Assembly (NCBI GenBank): GCA_902492455.1
Contig: CABULH010000029.1
Span: forward strand, 1 to 41,148
Reading direction: 5' to 3'
Length of the DNA: 41,148 nucleotides
Source of the DNA: an uncultured Oscillospiraceae bacterium
GTDB lineage: Bacteria; Bacillota; Clostridia; Oscillospirales; Acutalibacteraceae
A program made the translations under genes and the position numbers. Positions 24,880 to 30,618 of this stretch are shown piece after piece; the first letter of the stretch is position 1, and every line of letters starts with the position of its first letter. Under the pieces are notes generated by a model. The model was not told the origin of the DNA and searched no databases. It worked only from the letters and a program-made list of their open reading frames with translations.

Positions 24880-24912
24880 AAGAGCAGACTTCCCAATTGG
24901 AAGTCTGCTCTT
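24880..24912. terminator. 14-bp hairpin at the left edge of the toxin island
   Basis: AAGAGCAGACTTCC (24880-24893) pairs perfectly with 24899-24912. A related hairpin (shared AGAGCAGAC/GTCTGCTCT) lies at 27543-27583. Each lies 50-90 bp beyond a CRISPR-like repeat in the minus-strand direction. It could end transcripts of the island or of nrdDG, although U-tracts are weak. Confidence 0.55.
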
Positions 24913-24961
24913 GCCATGGAGGGATAAGCGCCGTATACAGCAGCGTCTCCGCCTTCACCCA

Positions 24962-24993
24962 ATTGCAATCCACGCTCCCACATGGAGAGCGAC
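24962..24993 (-). repeat. CRISPR-like repeat R1 (type I-C-like, 32 bp)
   Basis: On the minus strand it reads GTCGCTCTCC...GGGAGCGTGGATTGCAAT, 32 bp. Type I-C repeats begin GTCGCTCC, have an internal GC-rich hairpin and end GTGGATTGAAAT. It stands alone about 32 bp before the -35 of toxin cassette 1. Confidence 0.6.
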
Positions 24994-25025
24994 TCTTCGA
25001 ACGGTTTTAATTTGTGGCCGATATG

Positions 25026-25054
25026 TGGACAAGCACAACTCCATATGTTATAAT
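25026..25054 (+). promoter_or_regulatory. toxin mRNA promoter, cassette 1
   Basis: TGGACA (25026-25031), 17-bp spacer, TATAAT (25049-25054). The mRNA would begin at about 25061 with TGTAAGGTGCT, which can pair with AGCACCTTAC at 25307-25316 near its own 3' end. The same pair is found in cassettes 2 and 3. Confidence 0.8.
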
Positions 25055-25154
25055 CCCGATTGTAAGGTGCTATCGGATCACGGTAGGCGGTTAGTCCCTC
25101 CATCTTTTTAGGAGGGTATGTCATTCTTTTTCCCTCCGGAAAGGAGGGATGCCA

Positions 25155-25241
25155 ATGGTTACATACACAGAGCTGTTCCAGTTCTGCGCTTTGATCGTCG
25201 GCATTATTACGCTGGTTATCCAGATAATAAAAAAGAAGTAA
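25155..25241 (+). CDS. small membrane toxin, Hol_Tox-like (cassette 1)
   Basis: A 28-residue peptide: a short polar start MVTYTELFQF, one hydrophobic helix (CALIVGIITLVIQII) and a KKK tail. This matches the 'putative holin-like toxin' family of type I toxin-antitoxin peptides, which insert in the membrane and depolarise it. ATG 25155 has AAGGAGGG 6 nt upstream; the ATG at 25149 is too close to it. The ribosome binding site is closed in a CCCTCC-ggaaa-GGAGGG hairpin (25132-25148), and a second CCCTCC/GGAGGG hairpin lies at 25096-25116, typical of tight translational control. An antisense RNA gene converges on the 3' end. The coding sequence is identical in three tandem cassettes. Confidence 0.75.
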   Translation: MVTYTELFQFCALIVGIITLVIQIIKKK

Positions 25242-25316
25242 CCGCCCTAGCTTCCCCAAGCCGCGGTTACTTCTATCGCTACTGAGGGGCTAACCGTCTG
25301 ACCGGCAGCACCTTAC
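25228..25316 (-). ncRNA. antisense RNA (antitoxin candidate), cassette 1
   Basis: A perfect minus-strand promoter, TTGACA (rc 25346-25351), 17-bp spacer, TATAAT (rc 25323-25328), drives a transcript of about 89 nt. It ends at hairpin GAAGTAACCGC/GCGGTTACTTC followed by TTTTTT (rc 25229-25234). The hairpin overlaps the toxin's last codons and stop. The RNA would be fully complementary to the toxin mRNA 3' region, as in type I antitoxins. Confidence 0.7.
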
Positions 25317-25349
25317 ACCCATATTATAGCCGCTGCTTTTCTCATTGTC

Positions 25350-25386
25350 AACCCGTTTTGCCGGCATCGGCAACGGGTTATTTTAA
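25350..25386 (+). terminator. toxin mRNA terminator, cassette 1
   Basis: AACCCGTT (25350-25357) pairs with AACGGGTT (25372-25379), with inner GCC/GGC, then ATTTTAAT. In cassettes 2 and 3 the stem reads AACCCGCT/AGCGGG: a compensatory T-A to C-G change that keeps pairing. Confidence 0.75.
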
Positions 25387-25403
25387 TATGGGTTCTTCTC
25401 TCT

Positions 25404-25432
25404 TACAATCCACGCTTTATCATCGGAGAGCG
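25404..25432 (-). repeat. degenerate CRISPR-like repeat R2
   Basis: On the minus strand CCGCTCTCCGATGATAAAGCGTGGATTGTAA resembles R1 but has lost the first bases. It lies 22 bp before the -35 of toxin cassette 2. Confidence 0.5.
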
Positions 25433-25454
25433 GTTTTAATTTGTGGCCGATATG

Positions 25455-25483
25455 TGGACAAGCACAACTCCATATGTTATAAT
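25455..25483 (+). promoter_or_regulatory. toxin mRNA promoter, cassette 2
   Basis: TGGACA (25455-25460), 17-bp spacer, TATAAT (25478-25483); identical to cassette 1. Confidence 0.8.
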
Positions 25484-25583
25484 CCCGATTGTAAGGTGCT
25501 ATCGGATCACGGTAGGCGGTTAGTCCCTCCATCTTTTTAGGAGGGTATGTCATTCTTTTTCCCTCCGGAAAGGAGGGATGCCA

Positions 25584-25670
25584 ATGGTTACATACACAGA
25601 GCTGTTCCAGTTCTGCGCTTTGATCGTCGGCATTATTACGCTGGTTATCCAGATAATAAAAAAGAAGTAA
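25584..25670 (+). CDS. small membrane toxin, Hol_Tox-like (cassette 2)
   Basis: The same 28-residue peptide as cassette 1, lying 429 bp further on, with the same ribosome binding site hairpin and promoter. The 3' flank differs slightly (CCCAGCCTCCACGCTT loop in the shared hairpin). Confidence 0.75.
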   Translation: MVTYTELFQFCALIVGIITLVIQIIKKK

Positions 25671-25743
25671 CCGCCCAGCCTCCACGCTTGCGGTTACTTC
25701 TACTGCAACTGAGGGGCTAACCGTCTGACCGGCAGCACCTTAC
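25657..25743 (-). ncRNA. antisense RNA (antitoxin candidate), cassette 2
   Basis: TTGACA (rc 25773-25778), 17-bp spacer, TATAAT (rc 25750-25755). The RNA ends at the GAAGTAACCGC/GCGGTTACTTC hairpin and T-run overlapping the toxin stop. Confidence 0.7.
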
Positions 25744-25776
25744 ACCCATATTATAGCCTCTGCTTTTCTCATTGTC

Positions 25777-25815
25777 AACCCGCTTTGCCGGCATCGGCAG
25801 CGGGTTATTTTATAT
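25777..25815 (+). terminator. toxin mRNA terminator, cassette 2
   Basis: AACCCGCT (25777-25784) with AGCGGGTT (25799-25806), then ATTTTAT. Confidence 0.75.
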
Positions 25816-25828
25816 GGGTTCTTCTCTC

Positions 25829-25858
25829 TTACAATCCACGCTTTATCATCGGAGAGCG
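25829..25858 (-). repeat. degenerate CRISPR-like repeat R3
   Basis: Identical to R2 and at the same distance from the promoter of cassette 3. On the minus strand it ends GCGTGGATTGTAA. Confidence 0.5.
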
Positions 25859-25880
25859 GTTTTAATTTGTGGCCGATATG

Positions 25881-25909
25881 TGGACAAGCACAACTCCATA
25901 TGTTATAAT
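25881..25909 (+). promoter_or_regulatory. toxin mRNA promoter, cassette 3
   Basis: TGGACA (25881-25886), 17-bp spacer, TATAAT (25904-25909). Confidence 0.8.
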
Positions 25910-26009
25910 CCCGATTGTAAGGTGCTATCGGATCACGGTAGGCGGTTAGTCCCTCCATCTTTTTAGGAGGGTATGTCATTCTTTTTCCCTCCGGAAAGGA
26001 GGGATGCCA

Positions 26010-26096
26010 ATGGTTACATACACAGAGCTGTTCCAGTTCTGCGCTTTGATCGTCGGCATTATTACGCTGGTTATCCAGATAATAAAAAAGAAGTAA
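26010..26096 (+). CDS. small membrane toxin, Hol_Tox-like (cassette 3)
   Basis: Third copy of the 28-residue peptide, 426 bp after the second, with the same regulatory hairpins. No change in the protein sequence is seen among the three copies. Confidence 0.75.
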   Translation: MVTYTELFQFCALIVGIITLVIQIIKKK

Positions 26097-26169
26097 CCGC
26101 CCAGCCTCCACGCTTGCGGTTACTTCTACTGCAACTGAGGGGCTAACCGTCTGACCGGCAGCACCTTAC
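26083..26169 (-). ncRNA. antisense RNA (antitoxin candidate), cassette 3
   Basis: TTGACA (rc 26199-26204), 17-bp spacer, TATAAT (rc 26176-26181), ending at the hairpin that overlaps the toxin stop. Confidence 0.7.
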
Positions 26170-26202
26170 ACCCATATTATAGCCTCTGCTTTTCTCATTG
26201 TC

Positions 26203-26240
26203 AACCCGCTTTGCCGGCAACGGCAGCGGGCTATTTTATA
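26203..26240 (+). terminator. toxin mRNA terminator, cassette 3
   Basis: AACCCGCT (26203-26210) with AGCGGG (26225-26230), then CTATTTTAT. The outermost A-T pairs are lost compared with the other copies. Confidence 0.7.
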
Positions 26241-26254
26241 TGGGTTCTTCTCTC

Positions 26255-26284
26255 TTACAATCCACGCTCTTGCATAAAAAGCGG
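26255..26284 (-). repeat. degenerate CRISPR-like repeat R4
   Basis: On the minus strand CCGCTTTTTATGCAAGAGC and then GTGGATTGTAA: the outer bases match R1-R3 while the middle is replaced by another hairpin-forming sequence (GCTTTTTATGCAAGAGC). No toxin cassette follows it; the HTH regulator gene ends 26 bp away. Confidence 0.5.
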
Positions 26285-26310
26285 CATGGTCTTCTCAATT
26301 GTAAACAGCA

Positions 26311-27354
26311 TCATTTTTTTGGTCTTCGTATACTCTTGCTCTGATATTTCTGTAATAAGTCTCCCACAAAATCAAAATACTCCCGGTTAAGGCTGTAAAT
26401 TACCAGCCTCCCCTGGTTGCGGGTGCGGACCACATTGGCCTTAATCAGAATGGTAAGGTGATAATAAGCGTTGGTGCCGCTGAGGCCCATGGCCCGTTCC
26501 AAATCCTGAATGGTAGCCTCCTCATGCTCCAGTATATAATCCAAAATCTTTAATCGGTTCTTTTCCGCCAAGGCGTCACAGAAAACATCCAGAGATGGTA
26601 GCTTGACACAATTCAGCAGATAATCCATCATGTCCAAGTAGTCATATCCAAATATTAACAAGATATGATGGCCATAAAAATTAGCTCTCATACAGTTCTT
26701 ATTAATCAAACAAAAAGATACTTGATAAGTAGTAAATCCTCCATGTTGCTTTTCACATTCTTCCAACAAAGCGGATACATTCTCAACATGAAACTGTTGT
26801 TCCAAGTCGCTATAATAAATCGGCCCTTTCTGTGCTCTCCGATTAATAATTGCTGTTTTTTCCTCCAACTCACGGATAAGTATACGGACGATTTGGGCTG
26901 GTTCAATAAGAAAAGCATATAAGCTGCTTTTCAAAGCAGCTTCATAAGAGGATTTTCTTATTAATGCACTCAACTGTGTAAGATTGAAATCTTCCCGATT
27001 TTCCCTCTCTGGAAAATAGTAGTCCAAAAGGAATCCAGTTAATTCAGGAATATTCATTAGATCTTCTTGCACGGAAGCCAGACAATAGGAGGTATTTAGT
27101 ATATCTTCATAGCGATCAAAATACATCTTGGTCATAAAACACTTTCCGTCATCCTTCACTCGAAAAAATGGCCGTAATTCTTCTGGCACTTCTCCAATTT
27201 CACTTAACAGTGCTTTGTAAAATTCTGTATCCTGAACCGCCTTTTGATAGTTAACAAAATTGTTTATATAATACTCTTGATTAAAATATAACCCAAAAAT
27301 GAAAAATAAGTCGTAGGTACAGGCAGGTTCTCTGGTAAAATAGATATTGCGCAT
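26311..27354 (-). CDS. winged-helix (ArsR-like) transcriptional regulator, AT-rich
   Basis: A 347-residue protein. The N-terminal 250 residues are of unknown fold, rich in aromatic and acidic residues. The C-terminus (about 255-340) is an ArsR/MarR-like winged helix: DALAEKNRLKILDYILEHEEA, TIQDLERAMGLSGTNAYYHLTILIKANVVRTRNQGRL (given as its key parts) and the wing VIYSLNREYF. No metal-binding cysteine pair typical of ArsR is obvious. The start is supported by AAGGAGGTGG 9 nt upstream and a TTGAAT/TATAGT promoter. Base composition is clearly more AT-rich than neighbouring housekeeping genes, which suggests recent transfer. It sits inside the CRISPR-like/toxin island. Confidence 0.75.
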   Translation of the reverse strand: MRNIYFTREPACTYDLFFIFGLYFNQEYYINNFVNYQKAVQDTEFYKALLSEIGEVPEELRPFFRVKDDGKCFMTKMYFDRYEDILNTSYCLASVQEDLMNIPELTGFLLDYYFPERENREDFNLTQLSALIRKSSYEAALKSSLYAFLIEPAQIVRILIRELEEKTAIINRRAQKGPIYYSDLEQQFHVENVSALLEECEKQHGGFTTYQVSFCLINKNCMRANFYGHHILLIFGYDYLDMMDYLLNCVKLPSLDVFCDALAEKNRLKILDYILEHEEATIQDLERAMGLSGTNAYYHLTILIKANVVRTRNQGRLVIYSLNREYFDFVGDLLQKYQSKSIRRPKK

Positions 27355-27380
27355 CCCCTATTGCCACCTCCTTCTAGAAA

Positions 27381-27409
27381 ACTATAGCAAAAATTCAGTA
27401 ATCATTCAA
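27381..27409 (-). promoter_or_regulatory. promoter of the AT-rich regulator gene
   Basis: TTGAAT (rc 27404-27409), 17-bp spacer, TATAGT (rc 27381-27386), just upstream of the AAGGAGG site. Confidence 0.75.
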
Positions 27410-27542
27410 TATAAAATGCCATGAATTTATGAACTTTGGCTTTTGACACAAATTTTACACATCTTTTTCGGTGCATATCCTAACCATCCAGCGCTTCCCA
27501 CGAGAAAAAGGCTCATACAACAAGCATCAATTGCCAAGACAG

Positions 27543-27583
27543 AAGCAGAGAGCAGACCTCTCAAGGAAGTCTGCTCTCTGCTT
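27543..27583. terminator. 15-bp hairpin at the right edge of the toxin island
   Basis: AAGCAGAGAGCAGAC (27543-27557) pairs with GTCTGCTCTCTGCTT (27569-27583), followed on the plus strand by TTGTTCT. It shares AGAGCAGAC/GTCTGCTCT with the hairpin at 24880-24912. The plus-strand T-run is modest. Confidence 0.6.
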
Positions 27584-27624
27584 TTGTTCTGCGTCCTCAT
27601 AGCATAAGGTCGTCCGGCAATAAT

Positions 27625-27719
27625 CCTTCAACCCACGCTCCCACTTTGGGAGCGACCGTCGTCCGTACCGGTGGTCGTACCGTAGGTAACATTTCAATCC
27701 ACGCTTTCCTGAAAGCGAC
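27625..27719 (-). CRISPR. repeat-spacer-repeat remnant, type I-C-like
   Basis: On the minus strand a 29-bp repeat (rc 27691-27719, GTCGCTTTC...GCGTGGATTGAAAT) is followed by a 34-bp unique spacer (27657-27690) and a 32-bp repeat (rc 27625-27656, GTCGCTCCC...GGGAGCGTGGGTTGAAGG). Repeat length, internal hairpin, the GTGGATTGAAAT end and a 34-bp spacer all fit type I-C. The two repeats differ from each other, and there are no cas genes in view, so this is a decayed mini-array or an adapted CRISPR-like RNA gene. Confidence 0.6.
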
Positions 27720-27740
27720 AAGCCGCCCATCCTTTCGGCA

Positions 27741-28565
27741 TCAGCCCAATCTGTCTTCCGCCGCTTCCTTCAGCCCCAGCACCGCCACCAACGGGAAATG
27801 ATCCGAAGGATACCGTCCGTCGCTGTTGGTGGTGTCCAGATACACCTCTTCCACCGCAAATTCATCGGTGACAAAAATATAATCGATGGGTTCGCCGCCG
27901 ATCCGGCCTTTGAAGCCGTGATAGGTGTTGTGGATCCCCTGGCCGCACTTGCCGGAATAGATGCTGCTGAGATGGATATCGGGATAATCATGCAGATTTT
28001 CCGTCAAAATCCGGATGGGCTTGCTGTCCGGATGGGCATTGAGGTCCCCCATCAGAATGGTGGGCAGCTTTTCCTTCTGGTTCATCCGGTGCATGTATTC
28101 CAGAATAATCTTCACTCCCAGCGTGCGGGCCGGACCACAGACATGGTCGAAATGGGTATTGAAAATCCGTATCTTCCGGGACAGCTTCCGGGAATAGGCC
28201 TCGCAGACGGTGCAGATCCGGGGAAACATGGCGAAATAGGCCCGGCTGCCGCTGCGCTCCGGATGCTTGGAAAGCCAGAAGGTTTCGTTGTACACCAGGT
28301 CCAGGTCGGTGTTGCGCAGCAGAATCGCCGCGTGCTCGTTATCCATTTTTTTGGTCCTGCCCAGGCCGAATACACTGTAATCCGCCAGCCGCCGCTGAAT
28401 ATCCGCCTTCATGGAGGGCAGCATCTCCTGCACTCCCACCACGGCCGCGCCGGATTCCTCGATCAGCCGGGTTACCAGCTCCCGTCGGTATTCCCAGCGG
28501 TGAGATCTGGCAAATCGGGAATCCCGTTTGAGATTGAAAGAAACCACCTTAATCGCCGATTCCAT
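27741..28565 (-). CDS. endonuclease/exonuclease/phosphatase-family hydrolase
   Basis: A protein of about 274 residues with the DNase I-like (EEP) fold. Landmarks are VVSFNLKRD (Asn), VVGVQEM (Glu metal ligand), IRIFNTHFDHV (His), TILMGDLNAHPDS (Asp/Asn) and YPSDHFPLVA (Asp-His pair). All catalytic positions appear intact, so a Mg-dependent phosphodiesterase or phosphatase is likely; the substrate could be nucleic acid, phospholipid or a small metabolite. No signal peptide. The start is uncertain: ATG 28565 fits relatives, TTG 28577 has AAAGGG 6 nt upstream, and an earlier ATG (28610) falls in the repeat element. The promoter at 28702-28729 gives a leader of about 130 nt. Confidence 0.82.
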   Translation of the reverse strand: MESAIKVVSFNLKRDSRFARSHRWEYRRELVTRLIEESGAAVVGVQEMLPSMKADIQRRLADYSVFGLGRTKKMDNEHAAILLRNTDLDLVYNETFWLSKHPERSGSRAYFAMFPRICTVCEAYSRKLSRKIRIFNTHFDHVCGPARTLGVKIILEYMHRMNQKEKLPTILMGDLNAHPDSKPIRILTENLHDYPDIHLSSIYSGKCGQGIHNTYHGFKGRIGGEPIDYIFVTDEFAVEEVYLDTTNSDGRYPSDHFPLVAVLGLKEAAEDRLG

Positions 28566-28613
28566 AGCCACAGTCAAGTCACGCCCTTTTGTTTTGCGAA
28601 ATGCTGGCATCGG

Positions 28614-28685
28614 TTGACAAGAGGCAATAGGCAGGAGGGGCGTTTACCGGAACGCGTTGCCGGTAACCCTGTTTTCCTTTGTCGA
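28614..28685 (-). repeat. terminal-inverted-repeat element in the EEP gene leader
   Basis: A 72-bp relative of the element at 8356-8490. On the minus strand it begins TCGACAAAGGAAAACAG and ends CTATTGCCTCTTGTCAA, with an internal GTTACCGG/CCGGTAAAC hairpin. As at 8356 it lies between promoter and gene, in the same orientation. The intergenic span 28566-28890 otherwise holds only the two divergent leaders. Confidence 0.55.
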
Positions 28686-28701
28686 CCAATGGTATATCTT
28701 T

Positions 28702-28729
28702 ATTGTATCCTATTATAGAAAGATGTCAA
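28702..28729 (-). promoter_or_regulatory. promoter of the EEP hydrolase gene
   Basis: TTGACA (rc 28724-28729), 16-bp spacer, TACAAT (rc 28702-28707). Confidence 0.8.
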
Positions 28730-28890
28730 CGCCGAACACCTTGCAAAATTTATAAGAAATTCTGAAGACCCATCCATATGATTCCTTTTTCCTCACTTCA
28801 TTCCATAATCTTCCTTTTTTCCGCCTCTTTACATTTGGGTATAAACTGGATATCCTATAAAGGGAAGATAATGGGAGAGGGGAAGCCGCC

Positions 28891-30153
28891 ATGGACCGGA
28901 CAATTCTGCACTGCGACTGCAACGGGTTTTATGCTTCGGTGGAATGCGTCCATAATCCCCGACTGAAGGAAGTGCCTATGGCCGTCTGCGGCGATCCGGA
29001 AAACCGCCGGGGTATCATCCTCGCCAAAAATGAACTGGCCAAGCGCCAGGGCGTGACGACGGCGGAAACCATCTGGCAAGCCAAAAAGAAATGTCCCGAG
29101 TTGGTACTGGTGCCTCCCCACCGGGAGGAATATCTCCGCTACTCCAAGGCGGTCAACGCCATTTATGCCCAGGTCACCGATCAGGTGGAACCCTTCGGCA
29201 TCGATGAATCCTGGCTGGATGTCACCGGCAGCCGGCAGCTGTTTGGGGATGGGCGGCAGATTGCCGACGATCTGCGCCGCCGGATTCGGGAGGAACTGGG
29301 CCTTACCATCTCGGTGGGGGTCTCCTTTAATAAAATTTATGCCAAGCTGGGCAGCGATTACCGCAAGCCGGATGCCACCACCGTCATCGACCGCTCCAAT
29401 TACAAGGATATCGTCTATCCCCTGCCGGTGACTGATCTGCTTTTTGTGGGTCAGTCGGCGGCTACTGTCCTCCGCGGACTGTATATCCGCACCATAGGGG
29501 ATCTGGCCCGGGCGGACCGGGCCATGGTAGCCGCCCGTCTGGGAAAAATCGGCGGCATGCTCCACGACTACGCCGCCGGACTGGACGATAGTCCCGTGCG
29601 CCGGGCGGAGGAACAGCGGGAGATCAAATCCGTGGGCAACGGCCTGACCTTCAGCCGCAACCTGGAGGGCTGGGAGGATATCCGGCTGGGCCTCACCATT
29701 CTGGCGGACGAGGTGGCCGGACGGCTGCGGCGGCAGGGGCTGCTCTGCCGCACCGTACAGGTCACCATCAAGGACCCCGATTTGAAAAGCATCACCCGGC
29801 AGCGCCCCCTGCCCCGCCCCACCAATCTGGCCCGAGAACTAGCCGAGGCCTGCTTCGCCATGATGCAGGCCTGTTGGAGCGAAAAAGCCCCGGTGCGGAT
29901 GCTCACCGTCACCGCCCAGCAGCTGACCGAGGAGGACGGCGGCGAGCAGCTAAGCCTCTTTGAACCGGAAGCGGCGGAAAAACACGAGAAACGGGCCCGG
30001 CTGGAGGAAGCGGTGGACGCTATCCGGGGAAAGTTCGGCCGGGGAGCCATTCTGCCCGGCGCGGTAATCGGCAACGATATCGGCGTGGACGTGGGCGGTG
30101 TGGAATCAACGGAGGATTTTGAAGGAGAGGAACCCCGCCTTCCTCACTTCTGA
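28891..30153 (+). CDS. dinB: DNA polymerase IV-type Y-family polymerase
   Basis: A 420-residue Y-family translesion polymerase. Catalytic residues are D9 in HCDCNGFYASVE and D105/E106 in FGIDESWLD. YSKAVNAIY and VGVSFNKIYAKLGSDYRKP are further hallmarks. The helix-hairpin-helix region and little-finger domain follow. QLSLF (353-357) is a canonical beta-clamp-binding motif. After it comes a tail of about 60 residues (GKFGRGAILPGAVIGNDIGVDVGG) as in the longer clostridial DinB proteins. It bypasses DNA lesions with low fidelity. AGAGGGGAAG precedes the ATG. I do not see a LexA box in the leader, so SOS control is not supported by sequence. Confidence 0.95.
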   Translation: MDRTILHCDCNGFYASVECVHNPRLKEVPMAVCGDPENRRGIILAKNELAKRQGVTTAETIWQAKKKCPELVLVPPHREEYLRYSKAVNAIYAQVTDQVEPFGIDESWLDVTGSRQLFGDGRQIADDLRRRIREELGLTISVGVSFNKIYAKLGSDYRKPDATTVIDRSNYKDIVYPLPVTDLLFVGQSAATVLRGLYIRTIGDLARADRAMVAARLGKIGGMLHDYAAGLDDSPVRRAEEQREIKSVGNGLTFSRNLEGWEDIRLGLTILADEVAGRLRRQGLLCRTVQVTIKDPDLKSITRQRPLPRPTNLARELAEACFAMMQACWSEKAPVRMLTVTAQQLTEEDGGEQLSLFEPEAAEKHEKRARLEEAVDAIRGKFGRGAILPGAVIGNDIGVDVGGVESTEDFEGEEPRLPHF

Positions 30154-30204
30154 GTCTGGGAAAAATTTTGTCGAAAAAAGATGCGGAAATCGGGCAGATT
30201 ATTC

Positions 30205-30233
30205 TTGACAAAGCGTGCCTGCCCTTGTATAAT
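30205..30233 (+). promoter_or_regulatory. promoter of the tRNA-Asp/tRNA-Thr operon
   Basis: Perfect TTGACA (30205-30210), 17-bp spacer, TATAAT (30228-30233), as expected for a stable RNA operon. Confidence 0.93.
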
Positions 30234-30267
30234 ATACTCCGTTGCTGCTGCAATCGCGGCGGCATAT

Positions 30268-30344
30268 GGCCCGGTAGTTCAGCTGGTTAGAACGCTAGCC
30301 TGTCACGCTAGAGGTCGACGGTTCGAGCCCGTTCCGGGTCGCCA
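30268..30344 (+). tRNA. tRNA-Asp (anticodon GTC)
   Basis: A cloverleaf with acceptor GGCCCGG/CCGGGTC, D-loop TCAGCTGGTTAGA, anticodon loop CTGTCAC (GTC), T-arm GACGGTTCGAGCCCGTT and encoded CCA. Confidence 0.96.
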
Positions 30345-30348
30345 TTTT

Positions 30349-30424
30349 GCTGTTATAGCTCAGTCGGCAGAGCACTTCCTTGGTAAGGAAGAGGTCACCA
30401 GTTCGAATCTGGTTAACAGCTCCA
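30349..30424 (+). tRNA. tRNA-Thr (anticodon GGT)
   Basis: Acceptor GCTGTTA/TAACAGC, D-arm AGCTCAGTCGGCAGAGC, anticodon loop TTGGTAA (GGT), T-arm CACCAGTTCGAATCTGGT, encoded CCA. Its 3' end and terminator are duplicated just downstream. Confidence 0.96.
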
Positions 30425-30464
30425 CAAAAAAAGACGTCCATCATCAGATGGGCGTCTCTTTTTT
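30425..30464 (+). terminator. terminator of the tRNA operon
   Basis: AGACGTCCATC (30432-30442) pairs with GATGGGCGTCT (30447-30457), followed by CTTTTTT; A7 precedes the stem. Confidence 0.93.
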
Positions 30465-30519
30465 GTGTCTTGAGATTGTCCAGATTCGAACTGATTTCGA
30501 ACTCTGGTTAACAGCTCCA

Positions 30520-30559
30520 CAAAAAAGACGTCCATCACCAGATGGGCGTCTCTTTTTTT
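30520..30559 (+). terminator. duplicated terminator after the orphan tRNA-Thr fragment
   Basis: The same stem (30526-30536 with 30541-30551) and CTTTTTTT tract, part of the 94-bp duplication. Confidence 0.88.
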
Positions 30560-30618
30560 GTGTGTTGAGATCGTCCAGATTCGAACTCTGACAACTCCTA
30601 AAAGAACTCATTCGCCAT

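Larger units (their letters stand above)
30402..30590 (+). repeat. tandem duplication of the tRNA-Thr 3' end and terminator
   Basis: Unit A (30402-30495) runs from the tRNA-Thr T-loop TTCGAATCTGG through CCA, the terminator and a following TCCAGATTCGAACT. Unit B (30496 to about 30590) repeats all of this with only a few changes. The T-loop and acceptor part in unit B is therefore an orphan tRNA 3' fragment, as left by integration or recombination at a tRNA gene. Confidence 0.75.

Noticed and set aside
25119..25280. A longer frame starting at ATG 25119 in each toxin cassette (MSFFFPPERRDANG...)
   Set aside because: It overlaps the toxin in another frame, its start is too close to GGAGGG, and it has no family features; probably chance, though it might be a translation-coupling ORF.
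24822..26111. Minus-strand frames of 100-145 codons repeated three times in the toxin island (MEAGRLLLFYYLDNQRN...)
   Set aside because: They are the antisense of the toxin cassettes; coding-like repetition comes from the DNA repeat itself and there is no ribosome binding site conserved for them.
28778..28890. LexA/SOS box before dinB
   Set aside because: No CGAAC-N4-GTTCG-type sequence is present in the leader.
30181..30591. Plus-strand frame of 136 codons across the tRNA-Asp/tRNA-Thr genes
   Set aside because: It runs through two tRNA genes and a duplicated terminator, so it cannot be a protein gene.
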